Shown piece after piece: positions 1 through 5,943 of a DNA stretch of 7,796 nt; the stretch's first letter is position 1; each line of letters starts with the position of its first letter. A program made the translations under genes and the position numbers. The DNA lies in the NCBI GenBank assembly GCA_002159155.1, contig LZRQ01000165.1, forward strand, positions 1-7,796, written 5' to 3'. Source of the stretch: Firmicutes bacterium ZCTH02-B6. Lineage in GTDB: Bacteria; Bacillota; Limnochordia; Limnochordales; ZCTH02-B6. The notes beneath the pieces were generated by a model. It had not been told where the DNA came from and made no database searches. It worked only from the letters and a program-made list of their open reading frames with translations.

Positions 1-1364
1 CACAGGATGCGCTCGGGGTCGATGTCCGGATCCTGTGCCAAAAAGCGGGCGCCGGCCGCCACGTCCCGGGCGTCACCGCCGCCGATGTCGCCGATGTTCA
101 TATCCTGGAACGCGCGGCCATAGCCGATGGAGCCCCGGTAGTTGACCTGGAGTACCGCAAAACCGCGATTGGCAAACACCTGCACCGCCGGGTTGAACAT
201 CAGATAGTCCTGCGCCGTCGGCCCGCCGTGCACAAAGACGATGGCGGGCAGCTTTTTGCCGGGTTCCACCGGGGGTTTGTAAAGAATGCCGTAGATGGTC
301 AAGCCGTCGTCGGACGGGAAGCTGACGTAGTGAGCGTCTACGAAGTCATCGGGAGATAGCCGCCCGTATTCGGCCTCCAGCACCACCGAGAGCTCGTTGG
401 TCCGTGGGTCAAACGCCAACAGGCGCGGGCGATGCCGGGCGTCTGTGTGGTTGACCAGGATGCGCCCGTCCCAGAGGTACCGGGCCCCATAGACGACGCC
501 GGCCGGCAAAGGCAGCACCTGTCGCCGGCCGCTCGCGAGATCGGTTTCCACTACGTAGGTGCGAGCGTCCCGGGCCAGTAAACTCAAAAGCTTCGCCCCG
601 TCGGGACTAAAATCCGACGCGTATTCCTCACCTGACCCGTCACCCAGCCGCCGCGTGGTGCCGTCGGTGAGGTCGAGCACCACCGGCTGGCAGAAACCGG
701 ACGCATCGCTGTTGACGGCGAGATACCGGCCGTCGTCGGAGACGCGGGCGGCGCTGTCCTGGGTTCCCTTGCCTGAGGAGTACAACAGCTCCACCTTGGT
801 GCCATCCCGGCTCACCCGGTACACATCTTCGTTGGTCAGATCATCGGTCTCGTTGGCGGTGACAAACACCCACTTGCCGTCCGCCGACCAGCCGCACGTG
901 TGGGCGGGGCTGGCGAAACGGGTGAGCTGCCGGAGGATGCGAGTCGCAAGGTCCAAGGCGAACACGTTCATCTGTCCGTTGCGGTTGGACATGACCAGAA
1001 GCTCCCGGCCGTCAGGAGAGCAGTGGCCTGGGAGGTGCTGTGCGCGGGCGTCGGTCAATTGGTCTGTGCGGCCGTCGGTGAGATTCAGCAGGTAGAGATT
1101 GTGCTGCTCATCCCCGTCGTTGTCCTTGGGAAACACGATGGCGCTTCCGTCGTGTAGCCAGCTGAAACCGGCCCCAGGCGAGCGGGGCAGCTGCCCATCG
1201 GTGACTTGCCCCGGCTCGCCGCCCCGGCGCAGATCCATGGTGTACAGTTCGATGCGTCCCGTGCGGTTCCAGTAGAAAGCCACCTGGTCGCGGGTCGGGG
1301 ACACGGTGGGCAAGTAGTAGGACGGCAGGCGCAGCAGCTCTTCCAGGTCAAACCGGCGGGCCAA
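1..1364 (-). CDS. S9 family peptidase (prolyl oligopeptidase/acylaminoacyl-peptidase type), C-terminus beyond left edge
   Basis: Serine peptidase of the prolyl-oligopeptidase clan, expected to cleave peptides in the cytoplasm because no signal peptide is visible. The 454 residues present start MARRFDLEELLRLPSYYLP. Repeated beta-propeller blades follow (FSWLHDGSAIVF, CGWSADGKWVFV, ARVSDDGRYLAV, DFSPDGAKLLSL). From about residue 345 the alpha/beta-hydrolase domain begins, with the oxyanion-region motif HGGP at 379-382 and NYRGSIGYG at about 408-416, both typical of S9 enzymes. The frame ends at DPDIDPERIL, just where the family's GxSxGG nucleophile motif normally follows, so the catalytic triad cannot be checked. 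I chose a TTG start (1364-1362) because GGGAGG lies 8 nt upstream and homologues begin with a similar L-x-x-L-x-x-LP segment. The frame stays open upstream to about 1795, but that stretch reads as proline/arginine-rich noise without an ATG. Divergent from the RNHCP gene. Confidence 0.9.
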   Translation of the reverse strand, partial: MARRFDLEELLRLPSYYLPTVSPTRDQVAFYWNRTGRIELYTMDLRRGGEPGQVTDGQLPRSPGAGFSWLHDGSAIVFPKDNDGDEQHNLYLLNLTDGRTDQLTDARAQHLPGHCSPDGRELLVMSNRNGQMNVFALDLATRILRQLTRFASPAHTCGWSADGKWVFVTANETDDLTNEDVYRVSRDGTKVELLYSSGKGTQDSAARVSDDGRYLAVNSDASGFCQPVVLDLTDGTTRRLGDGSGEEYASDFSPDGAKLLSLLARDARTYVVETDLASGRRQVLPLPAGVVYGARYLWDGRILVNHTDARHRPRLLAFDPRTNELSVVLEAEYGRLSPDDFVDAHYVSFPSDDGLTIYGILYKPPVEPGKKLPAIVFVHGGPTAQDYLMFNPAVQVFANRGFAVLQVNYRGSIGYGRAFQDMNIGDIGGGDARDVAAGARFLAQDPDIDPERIL

Positions 1365-1655
1365 ACAGCGTCCCTCCCGTCGATGGAATTGGCGCTCTTT
1401 TGGCTGTGTGTAGCCTGAAGTGCTCGTAGTTGCGCTTGGTGAGCAAATTGTGTGACCGACGGTAACCTGATTCGGCAAGCGCGGCGGCCGTTCCTGTGGC
1501 GGGGGGACCGGCGATGGCCCGGGTTCGGCACTGGCCGTGGCCCGTGCCGGTACGAGATCCGGGGCTTGCCGCCACAGCGGTCGCCGATCCTTGATCTGCG
1601 GCAGGACGGGCACAAAGAAGGAGCGAAGTGGAAGGCGCGCGACGAACGGCGAGTT
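1365..1655. other. Divergent intergenic region with no supported gene
   Basis: This stretch lies between the S9 peptidase start and the structured leader of the RNHCP gene. Several frames are open on both strands, as expected in GC-rich DNA, but none has a convincing start with an SD or a recognisable protein. I found no clear -35/-10 pair on either strand, no tRNA and no array. It must hold the promoter of the S9 gene and could hold that of the RNHCP leader transcript. Confidence 0.5.
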
Positions 1656-1666
1656 GGAGGTGATCC
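1656..1666 (+). promoter_or_regulatory. Extended Shine-Dalgarno / 16S 3'-tail complement without an obvious gene
   Basis: GGAGGTGATCC is an 11-nt perfect complement of the universal bacterial 16S 3' tail (GGATCACCTCC). No ATG or GTG opens at normal spacing. The only in-spacing candidate is a CTG at 1668-1670, 7 nt after GGAGG, which would open a 10-codon leader peptide (MKAVFMLVRA) stopping with TAG at 1698-1700. That stop lies within the first base pairs of the 16S-like RNA domain downstream. CTG starts are rare, so the peptide is speculative; the tail complement itself is read directly. On the minus strand the same bases spell the 16S 3' end, but no 16S sequence surrounds them. Confidence 0.35.
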
Positions 1667-1696
1667 TCTGAAAGCCGTCTTTATGCTTGTTCGTGC

Positions 1697-1904
1697 CTAG
1701 AAGGGGACGATGCCGATGCCAGTGGGGCTGGACGCACACCGACCGGTGGGGCGCGGCGGGGGCCGTGCCACAGTGGCCGGTATAACCCGGCCGCTAGCTG
1801 CGGCCGGCGAAGCCGGTCGAGGTCCGGATTCGCGTGAACGTCGCGATGAAGCTGGAACCGGAAGTAATCGCCCGTCGCGGGCGGTGAATGGGTCCCTGCG
1901 CTAG
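1697..1904 (+). ncRNA. 16S rRNA head-domain-like structured RNA in the RNHCP 5' leader
   Basis: The plus strand carries words of the 16S 3' major domain in 16S order: GTGCCAC at 1765-1771 followed by GTGGCCGGTA at 1773-1782, AGCCGGTC at 1811, GTCCGGATT at 1822, ATGAAG at 1846, GGAA at 1854, AGTAATCG at 1863, CGGTGAAT at 1882 and GTCCCTGC at 1892. Helices can be drawn by eye. The h30-like helix is 1722-1728/1765-1771, including the internal purine-purine mismatch seen in E. coli. The h41-like helix is 1775-1781/1812-1818, capped by a perfect 8-bp hairpin (1787-1794/1800-1807). The h42-like stem is 1830-1834/1842-1846 and the h43-like stem 1869-1874/1878-1883. The closing h28-like helix is 1703-1708/1892-1897, extended by 1697-1700/1901-1904. 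Helices 31-40 are replaced by a short hairpin (1733-1753). I could not pair h29 convincingly. It lies in the RNHCP 5' leader; whether it is cis-acting or a free RNA is unknown. TATGCT at 1682-1687 is a weak -10 candidate with no clear -35. Confidence 0.62.
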
Positions 1905-1916
1905 CCAAGCCTGGAA

Positions 1917-1934
1917 CCCGCTTTCTGACGCGGG
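1917..1934 (+). other. Small hairpin between the 16S-like domain and the SD hairpin
   Basis: CCCGC (1917-1921) pairs with GCGGG (1930-1934) across an 8-nt loop. No U-tract follows, so it is not an intrinsic terminator. It may simply be a spacer helix in the leader, or part of a switch with the neighbouring structures. Confidence 0.4.
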
Positions 1935-1952
1935 GAGACGCGACGGAACCCT

Positions 1953-1989
1953 GCTCCCGAGTTGGTTTCCACAAAACCAGCGAGGGAGT
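1953..1989 (+). promoter_or_regulatory. Hairpin that sequesters the RNHCP Shine-Dalgarno
   Basis: GTTGGTTT (1961-1968) pairs with AAACCAGC (1974-1981) around a 5-nt loop. Next comes a symmetric GA/GA internal loop (1959-1960 against 1982-1983), which fits tandem sheared G-A pairs. CTCCC (1954-1958) then pairs with GGGAG (1984-1988). GGGAG is the best SD for the ATG at 1997, 8 nt downstream, so the folded hairpin would hide the ribosome-binding site. This is the usual geometry of translational control. The ligand or protein that would open or stabilise it is not visible from sequence. Confidence 0.55.
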
Positions 1990-1996
1990 CGGGGGC

Positions 1997-2359
1997 ATGA
2001 ACAAGCGAGAGCAAAATGCTGGGTTTGTATGCGAGCACTGCGGTGCCCAGGTGGAGCCGTTGACCAACGGGAGCTACCGCAACCATTGCCCGTTTTGCCT
2101 GTATTCCAAGCATGTGGATGTGCAGCCGGGCGACCGGCGCAGCACGTGCCATGGGCTGATGCGGCCCGTCGGTCTCGCCTATAAGCGCAAGAAAGGCTAT
2201 CAGCTAGTGCACCAGTGCCTCAGGTGTGGGGTGGTCAGAGTCAACAAGGTGGCCGTCGACACGGTGCAGCCTGACGATCTGGCCGGCTGGGTCAGGCATG
2301 CCACGGGGCCGGCAGGGCCTCGTTCGCGCGTTGGTTACGGCGGGGATCGCAGCCGCTGA
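1997..2359 (+). CDS. RNHCP domain-containing zinc-binding protein
   Basis: A 120-residue cytoplasmic protein of the RNHCP family (Pfam RNHCP domain), whose molecular function is not established to my knowledge. The family-naming motif RNHCP is at residues 28-32, within RNHCPFCLYSKHVD, followed by PGDR and CHGLMRPVG. Cysteine pairs C12/C15, C31/C34 and C74/C77, plus C51, look like ligands of one or two structural zincs, as in zinc-ribbon RNA-binding or ribosome-associated proteins. The basic stretch AYKRKKGY (61-68) would suit nucleic-acid contact. The tail after about residue 100 is Gly/Arg-rich and variable. The start is the ATG with GAGGGAG about 8 nt upstream, but that SD lies in a hairpin. 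Behind it is a leader that resembles the 16S head domain, hinting at a ribosome-linked role and autogenous control (inference). It is a stand-alone unit, divergent from the S9 gene and convergent with the M48 operon. Confidence 0.9.
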   Translation: MNKREQNAGFVCEHCGAQVEPLTNGSYRNHCPFCLYSKHVDVQPGDRRSTCHGLMRPVGLAYKRKKGYQLVHQCLRCGVVRVNKVAVDTVQPDDLAGWVRHATGPAGPRSRVGYGGDRSR

Positions 2360-2386
2360 AGTCGCAGTGAGCGCCCGCGAAACAGG

Positions 2387-2417
2387 AAGGCGGGACGGTC
2401 GACTACCGTCCCGCCTT
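2387..2417 (+). terminator. Strong stem-loop between convergent genes
   Basis: AAGGCGGGACGGT (2387-2399) pairs perfectly over 13 bp with ACCGTCCCGCCTT (2405-2417) across a 5-nt loop. It begins 27 nt after the RNHCP stop and lies about 115 nt beyond the M48 stop on the other strand. The flanking A and T runs are only two bases, so it lacks a classic U-tract. It could end RNHCP transcription, serve both convergent units, or act as a 3'-end stabiliser. Confidence 0.6.
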
Positions 2418-2532
2418 CATGTGCGGCGCAGGCTGCCACGCGTTGACCCCGCGTGACCGGGATCTTGTGGCGCAAAAACATGGACGCACGCCGGTGATAC
2501 CGCCACCCGGCTTTCGCCTCCCGGTGCGGGTC

Positions 2533-3993
2533 TTACCGGGACTGCCGCCAGCTGGCGAGGATTTGTTCCATAACTGCCCGGTGCTTATCTAGCTCGGACC
2601 GGGGGAGCAGGAAGCCGAAGGTATAGGAGTAGTTGCCGACAATGATAGCGGTCCCGTAGAACGCCCAGCTGTCTCCGCTCTCGGTCCAGCTGGCCACGAA
2701 AGAGGCGGCGTTGCGAGCGTCCAGTACCCGTTCCCAGACGGGCTCGACCAACTCAAAGGCGGAGCGGTTCCCTTGCAGTTGCGCGAGCCACGCCCGGACG
2801 GTTTGGACCGGCGTCGTCCCGCCGTTGACCGGGGCGCGGGAGATGGCCAATGACAACCGGCTGGCGGGGTCCGCCAGCTCCAGCAAGAGACCGGTCTGCC
2901 GCGCCTCTTGCCGGGCGGTGTGGGACCAAGTATCCGGCACCTCGACGGTGAAGAAACCTGTGACGGATACGAATTGGGTGGCCGCGTCCCTTTCCGCCCC
3001 GCCCGGCGTTTCGGAACCGGGGTCGGCAGGTAATGGGACAGAACCGCGGGTGAGCACACGCGGACCGCTGGTGGGTGCTCCGGCGGCGGCCGCCGGCCGG
3101 GTAGGAGAGATAGGAGGCTGGGCCGCTGCGCGGGTGATGGGCGGGGAGGGGGTCCCCGGACGGGCGGCACTGGCTGCGACCAAGGTCTCCGCCCGCTGCT
3201 GCGCCCGTTCGATGCGCTCCGACGTCAGGGGGTGGGTGCTCAAGAACTCAAGGAAGGGGCTCTCTCCGCCCTCCAGCTGCCGGAGGACGCCAAAGAAGCG
3301 CACCATGCCCATGGGGTCATAGCCCGCCGCCGCGGCCAGCCGCTGTCCTACGTCGTCGGACTCGTGCTCCTGTTCCCGGCTCCAGCTGAGGCTGACCAGC
3401 TGGGCCGCGACGGCGGCCACGGTCTGCCATGCCTCGTCACTATTGGAAAACAGCAGTTGCAAGAGCAGCCCAACGCCCAGCTGGCGCCCGATGGTGTTCA
3501 TGCCGTGCCGGTGCTCGACGTGGGCGATCTCGTGTCCCAGCACATTGGCTAGCGCATCCCGGTCGCTGCCGATGTGGGCCAGCAGTCCGGTCGTGACAAA
3601 AACATAGCCGCCGGGTGCGGCGAAGGCGTTGACCACGTCGCTGTGAAGGATCTGGAGGGAGTAGGAGATTTCGTTCCGGCCGGCTTGAGCCGCCACCGCG
3701 TGAAAGATGGCGTCCACCCACTGCTGGTAGGCGGGGGCAAGGCGCACCGGCGGCCCGTACTCTTCCATCACGTTTTGGGCCACTGACTGTCCGATCAAGA
3801 CCTCGATGCCGGTCCAGAGGTCGCCAAAGAGGTCCTGGCCAGACGCCGCCGGGATAAAAGGGCTGACTGGACCGGCGAGCATGACCAGCCAAAGGATGAA
3901 CGCTCCCACGGCCGGCCAGCGCTGTCCAGCCGCGTAGCCCCGGTTCACCTTGCCGTCGTCCATCTTGCGGTCGTCCATCTTGCGGTCGTCCAT
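2533..3993 (-). CDS. Exported M48 family metalloprotease with C-terminal Mog1/PsbP-like domain
   Basis: Zinc endopeptidase of 486 residues. After a charged N-terminus made of a triplicated MDDRK motif comes a hydrophobic export segment (about 27-50, ending PAASGQ), so the protein should work outside the membrane or anchored to it. The M48 domain spans about 65-265: HEIAH at 154-158 gives two zinc ligands and the catalytic Glu155, SREQEHESDD at 205-214 gives the third ligand (Glu209), and STHPLTSERI at 252-261 is the conserved end block. A Pro/Ala/Ser linker (about 275-335) joins a domain at 340-486 with the pattern FFTVEVPDTW, typical of Mog1/PsbP-like folds. The first ATG is preferred because GGAGGG lies 9 nt upstream. 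ATGs at 3978 and 3963 and a GTG at 3948 also exist. Likely last gene of the minus-strand operon, 81 nt after its neighbour. It resembles BepA/LoiP-type envelope proteases without being orthologous. Confidence 0.92.
   Translation of the reverse strand: MDDRKMDDRKMDDGKVNRGYAAGQRWPAVGAFILWLVMLAGPVSPFIPAASGQDLFGDLWTGIEVLIGQSVAQNVMEEYGPPVRLAPAYQQWVDAIFHAVAAQAGRNEISYSLQILHSDVVNAFAAPGGYVFVTTGLLAHIGSDRDALANVLGHEIAHVEHRHGMNTIGRQLGVGLLLQLLFSNSDEAWQTVAAVAAQLVSLSWSREQEHESDDVGQRLAAAAGYDPMGMVRFFGVLRQLEGGESPFLEFLSTHPLTSERIERAQQRAETLVAASAARPGTPSPPITRAAAQPPISPTRPAAAAGAPTSGPRVLTRGSVPLPADPGSETPGGAERDAATQFVSVTGFFTVEVPDTWSHTARQEARQTGLLLELADPASRLSLAISRAPVNGGTTPVQTVRAWLAQLQGNRSAFELVEPVWERVLDARNAASFVASWTESGDSWAFYGTAIIVGNYSYTFGFLLPRSELDKHRAVMEQILASWRQSR
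3949..3993 (-). repeat. Three tandem 15-bp repeats at the start of the M48 gene
   Basis: The unit ATGGACGACCGCAAG occurs three times head to tail (3993-3979, 3978-3964 and 3963-3949; the last has one substitution giving Gly). Each copy begins with an in-frame ATG and encodes MDDRK or MDDGK. Being a multiple of 3, gain or loss of a unit keeps frame but changes the number of starts and their distance from the SD. Confidence 0.9.
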
Positions 3994-4074
3994 CGTCCGT
4001 CGCCCTCCACATGACGCCCCCAGCTGGCCCGTGGTGGTGAGTTTCTTGTCGTACGCGCTTTCCTGATCCAGGAG

Positions 4075-5943
4075 TCAGTTGCCCGGCTGATGGCCAGGTT
4101 GGGCCGCTGCGGGCGGGGAAGCCATCAGATCGGGCGTCCACACGACGACGGGATTCTGGTCGCTGATGCGGAACGCCGTCGCCTGCTCGGGAACTTGCAC
4201 GGGCGCAAACGATGAACCGAGATACGAGAAGTTGTTGCCGTACATCACGGCGCTCTGCAGGTACGCCGCCGAGAAACGGGCCTGATACCGGCCATTGGGC
4301 AGGCGGATTTGAAACAGCCCTGGGGTTTCCATGGTCTCCTCCAGGTGGACCCGCTCGCCCGAGTCGGTGACGCCCGCGATGATGATCCGGGCCGAATAGC
4401 CGCTGACGGTGGAGAGCTGCCGCAAGGTGGCCGCATGGGCCGGCGAGCCGATTTGAAACCACCCCGGCACCTCCGGGGTCTTTACCTCAAGGGTCTCCTC
4501 GTTGGACACCACGCCGTCGATGGCCACCTGCACCGCGACTGGCCCTCCAGGCGCGGTGAGCGGTATGCGCACCAGGATGCGGTCTTCCGTCCAAACCTGG
4601 ATCGGGGCGGGCTCGCCGTTGATGAGCACCCGGCGCTGGCCGCGCTTGCCGTCAAAGTTGATGCCCAAAAGCTCTACGACCGCCCCGCGCGCCGCCACCA
4701 CCGGGCCCGCGTAGTGCGGCGCGTCGAGGCGCGGATTGGCCAAGGCGTTCAAAAAGGGGATGCGGAAGTCGATCGCGTTTCCCCGGGCGGTGAGTCCGGC
4801 GCGTCCAACCGGGACCCGCCACAAGACGAACCTCTCCGCGGGCGCTCCCCCGAGCATTACTCGCTGCCAACGGGTCAAGTACAGCGTCCCGTCTCCTCCC
4901 AGGGCCAAGTGACCGCTAAACCGGGCGCCACTGGGCTGCAGGGGAAACCGGGCTGCCCATTCCGCAGCGATCCCGTCGCCGTGCACGAACACGACGTCCT
5001 GGGGATTGCGCTGCTCTTGTGTGGATTGGGGACGCTTGACGCCCGGGACGTACACGGCGCCGGCTCCATCAAGGACGACACCGCCACCCAGCTGGAAAAA
5101 GCCTTGGACGCGGGAAAACTGCCCGTCCGCCTCAACCCGCAGCACCCGGTGGAGGCCGTTTTCGATGACTGGCAGCAGCACACTGCCGCCCGGCCCCGCC
5201 GCCAGGCCGTTGCCGGCGAATCCCTGCACCGTACGGCGCAATGTCAGCACTCGCTGGGCCCGGGTCAGGCCCGGGTCCACCCGCACGAGCTGCAGGTCCG
5301 ACGTACCGCCGCCCGCGCTGCGCAAGGCCCACACGTAGCCGTCAGAGGCAATGGTCACCGCGATGGTGCCCACCAAGAGGTTGTCCGCCAAGTGCCCAAC
5401 GCGGCCTTCGGGGTCGATGCAGTCAAGCCCGCCGTTCCAGCCGATGCAGATCGACCCGTCGGGGCCGACGGCCAGCCCCGACGCCACGACGCCCTTGCGG
5501 CGGTAGACCGTTTCAAAGGGCACGTCAGCTGTACCCTGCAGAGCCGGGAAGAGCCGGAGCACCCCGTATCCGTCGCCCGCGGGCACAACCATGAGCAGCC
5601 GGCCCGTGCGGTCGGCGGCCATGGGCCCCGAAAACGCAAGGACCCCAGCCTCGGCCGGTGAAACCTCCGAGAACGGCGCGAAGGCACCGGCGGTTTCCGC
5701 CGCGCTGGCGCTCGCGCCTGGAGCGACGTCGCTGCCGCCTGGTGCACCGCCCAGCCGGGTCGGCAAGGTGCGACTCTGGGCGAGGGCTGGAAAGACGAGG
5801 CTCAAGACCCCGCTGGCCACCAGCACCCAGGCCGCGATTACCCGGGAGATAAGACGGCCGTGGGCCGGGCGATGCCGGCCCACGGCGTCATGCCAGGCGT
5901 CCGCGGACCCCCGGGCGCCGTTTTCCGTCAGCGCCCGAGCCAT
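4075..5943 (-). CDS. Exported beta-propeller-like protein with IPT/TIG domain
   Basis: A 622-residue protein I do not recognise as a named family. A signal peptide or anchor (about 31-56, RVIAAWVLVASG through PALAQS) implies export, with a plausible cleavage after ALA. Residues about 95-375 carry repeated short motifs of the SMP-30/NHL/propeller kind (LAVGPDGSICIGW, VTIASDGYVWAL, LAAGPGGSVLLPV, LALGGDGTLYLTR). Residues about 408-487 read as an IPT/TIG immunoglobulin-like domain (GAVVELLGINFDG, RVLINGEPAPIQVWTEDRIL, VSNEETLEV). A further beta-rich region (about 495-605) precedes a Pro/Ala tail. No catalytic motif is evident, so a binding or scaffolding role is more likely than an enzyme. The ATG has GGAG 8 nt upstream and overlaps the previous gene's stop by 16 nt, so translation is probably coupled. 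Assigning it to one propeller family is not possible by eye. Confidence 0.85.
   Translation of the reverse strand: MARALTENGARGSADAWHDAVGRHRPAHGRLISRVIAAWVLVASGVLSLVFPALAQSRTLPTRLGGAPGGSDVAPGASASAAETAGAFAPFSEVSPAEAGVLAFSGPMAADRTGRLLMVVPAGDGYGVLRLFPALQGTADVPFETVYRRKGVVASGLAVGPDGSICIGWNGGLDCIDPEGRVGHLADNLLVGTIAVTIASDGYVWALRSAGGGTSDLQLVRVDPGLTRAQRVLTLRRTVQGFAGNGLAAGPGGSVLLPVIENGLHRVLRVEADGQFSRVQGFFQLGGGVVLDGAGAVYVPGVKRPQSTQEQRNPQDVVFVHGDGIAAEWAARFPLQPSGARFSGHLALGGDGTLYLTRWQRVMLGGAPAERFVLWRVPVGRAGLTARGNAIDFRIPFLNALANPRLDAPHYAGPVVAARGAVVELLGINFDGKRGQRRVLINGEPAPIQVWTEDRILVRIPLTAPGGPVAVQVAIDGVVSNEETLEVKTPEVPGWFQIGSPAHAATLRQLSTVSGYSARIIIAGVTDSGERVHLEETMETPGLFQIRLPNGRYQARFSAAYLQSAVMYGNNFSYLGSSFAPVQVPEQATAFRISDQNPVVVWTPDLMASPPAAAQPGHQPGN

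Noticed and set aside
1452..1700. An 82-codon plus-strand frame ending at the leader
   Set aside because: No SD before its ATG and no family-like sequence; only its last ten codons, after the extended SD, merit attention.
1762..1782. A cobalamin-riboswitch-like word (CCACTGTGG on the minus strand)
   Set aside because: The match is a short palindrome; the other B12-box elements and a downstream cobalamin-related gene are missing.
1811..1830. A tRNA T-arm-like stretch (CGGTCGAGGTCCG)
   Set aside because: No acceptor, D or anticodon arms fit around it; the 16S h41/h42 correspondence explains it better.
1765..1905. A genuine full or truncated 16S rRNA gene
   Set aside because: Only head-domain equivalents are present, strongly diverged and missing helices 31-40; the decoding site, h44 and 3' end are absent, so it is called rRNA-like instead.
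1681..2067. A 128-codon minus-strand frame opposite the RNHCP leader and start
   Set aside because: It runs antisense to the structured leader and the RNHCP N-terminus, with no recognisable protein features.
3440..4462. A 340-codon minus-strand open frame spanning the junction of two operon genes
   Set aside because: It overlaps the M48 and propeller genes in another frame and gives Arg/Pro/Gly-rich sequence typical of a GC-rich shadow.
4309..5661. A 450-codon plus-strand open frame
   Set aside because: It is antisense to the propeller/TIG gene, lacks a recognisable domain and has shadow-like composition; the minus-strand frame has a signal peptide, domains and an SD.
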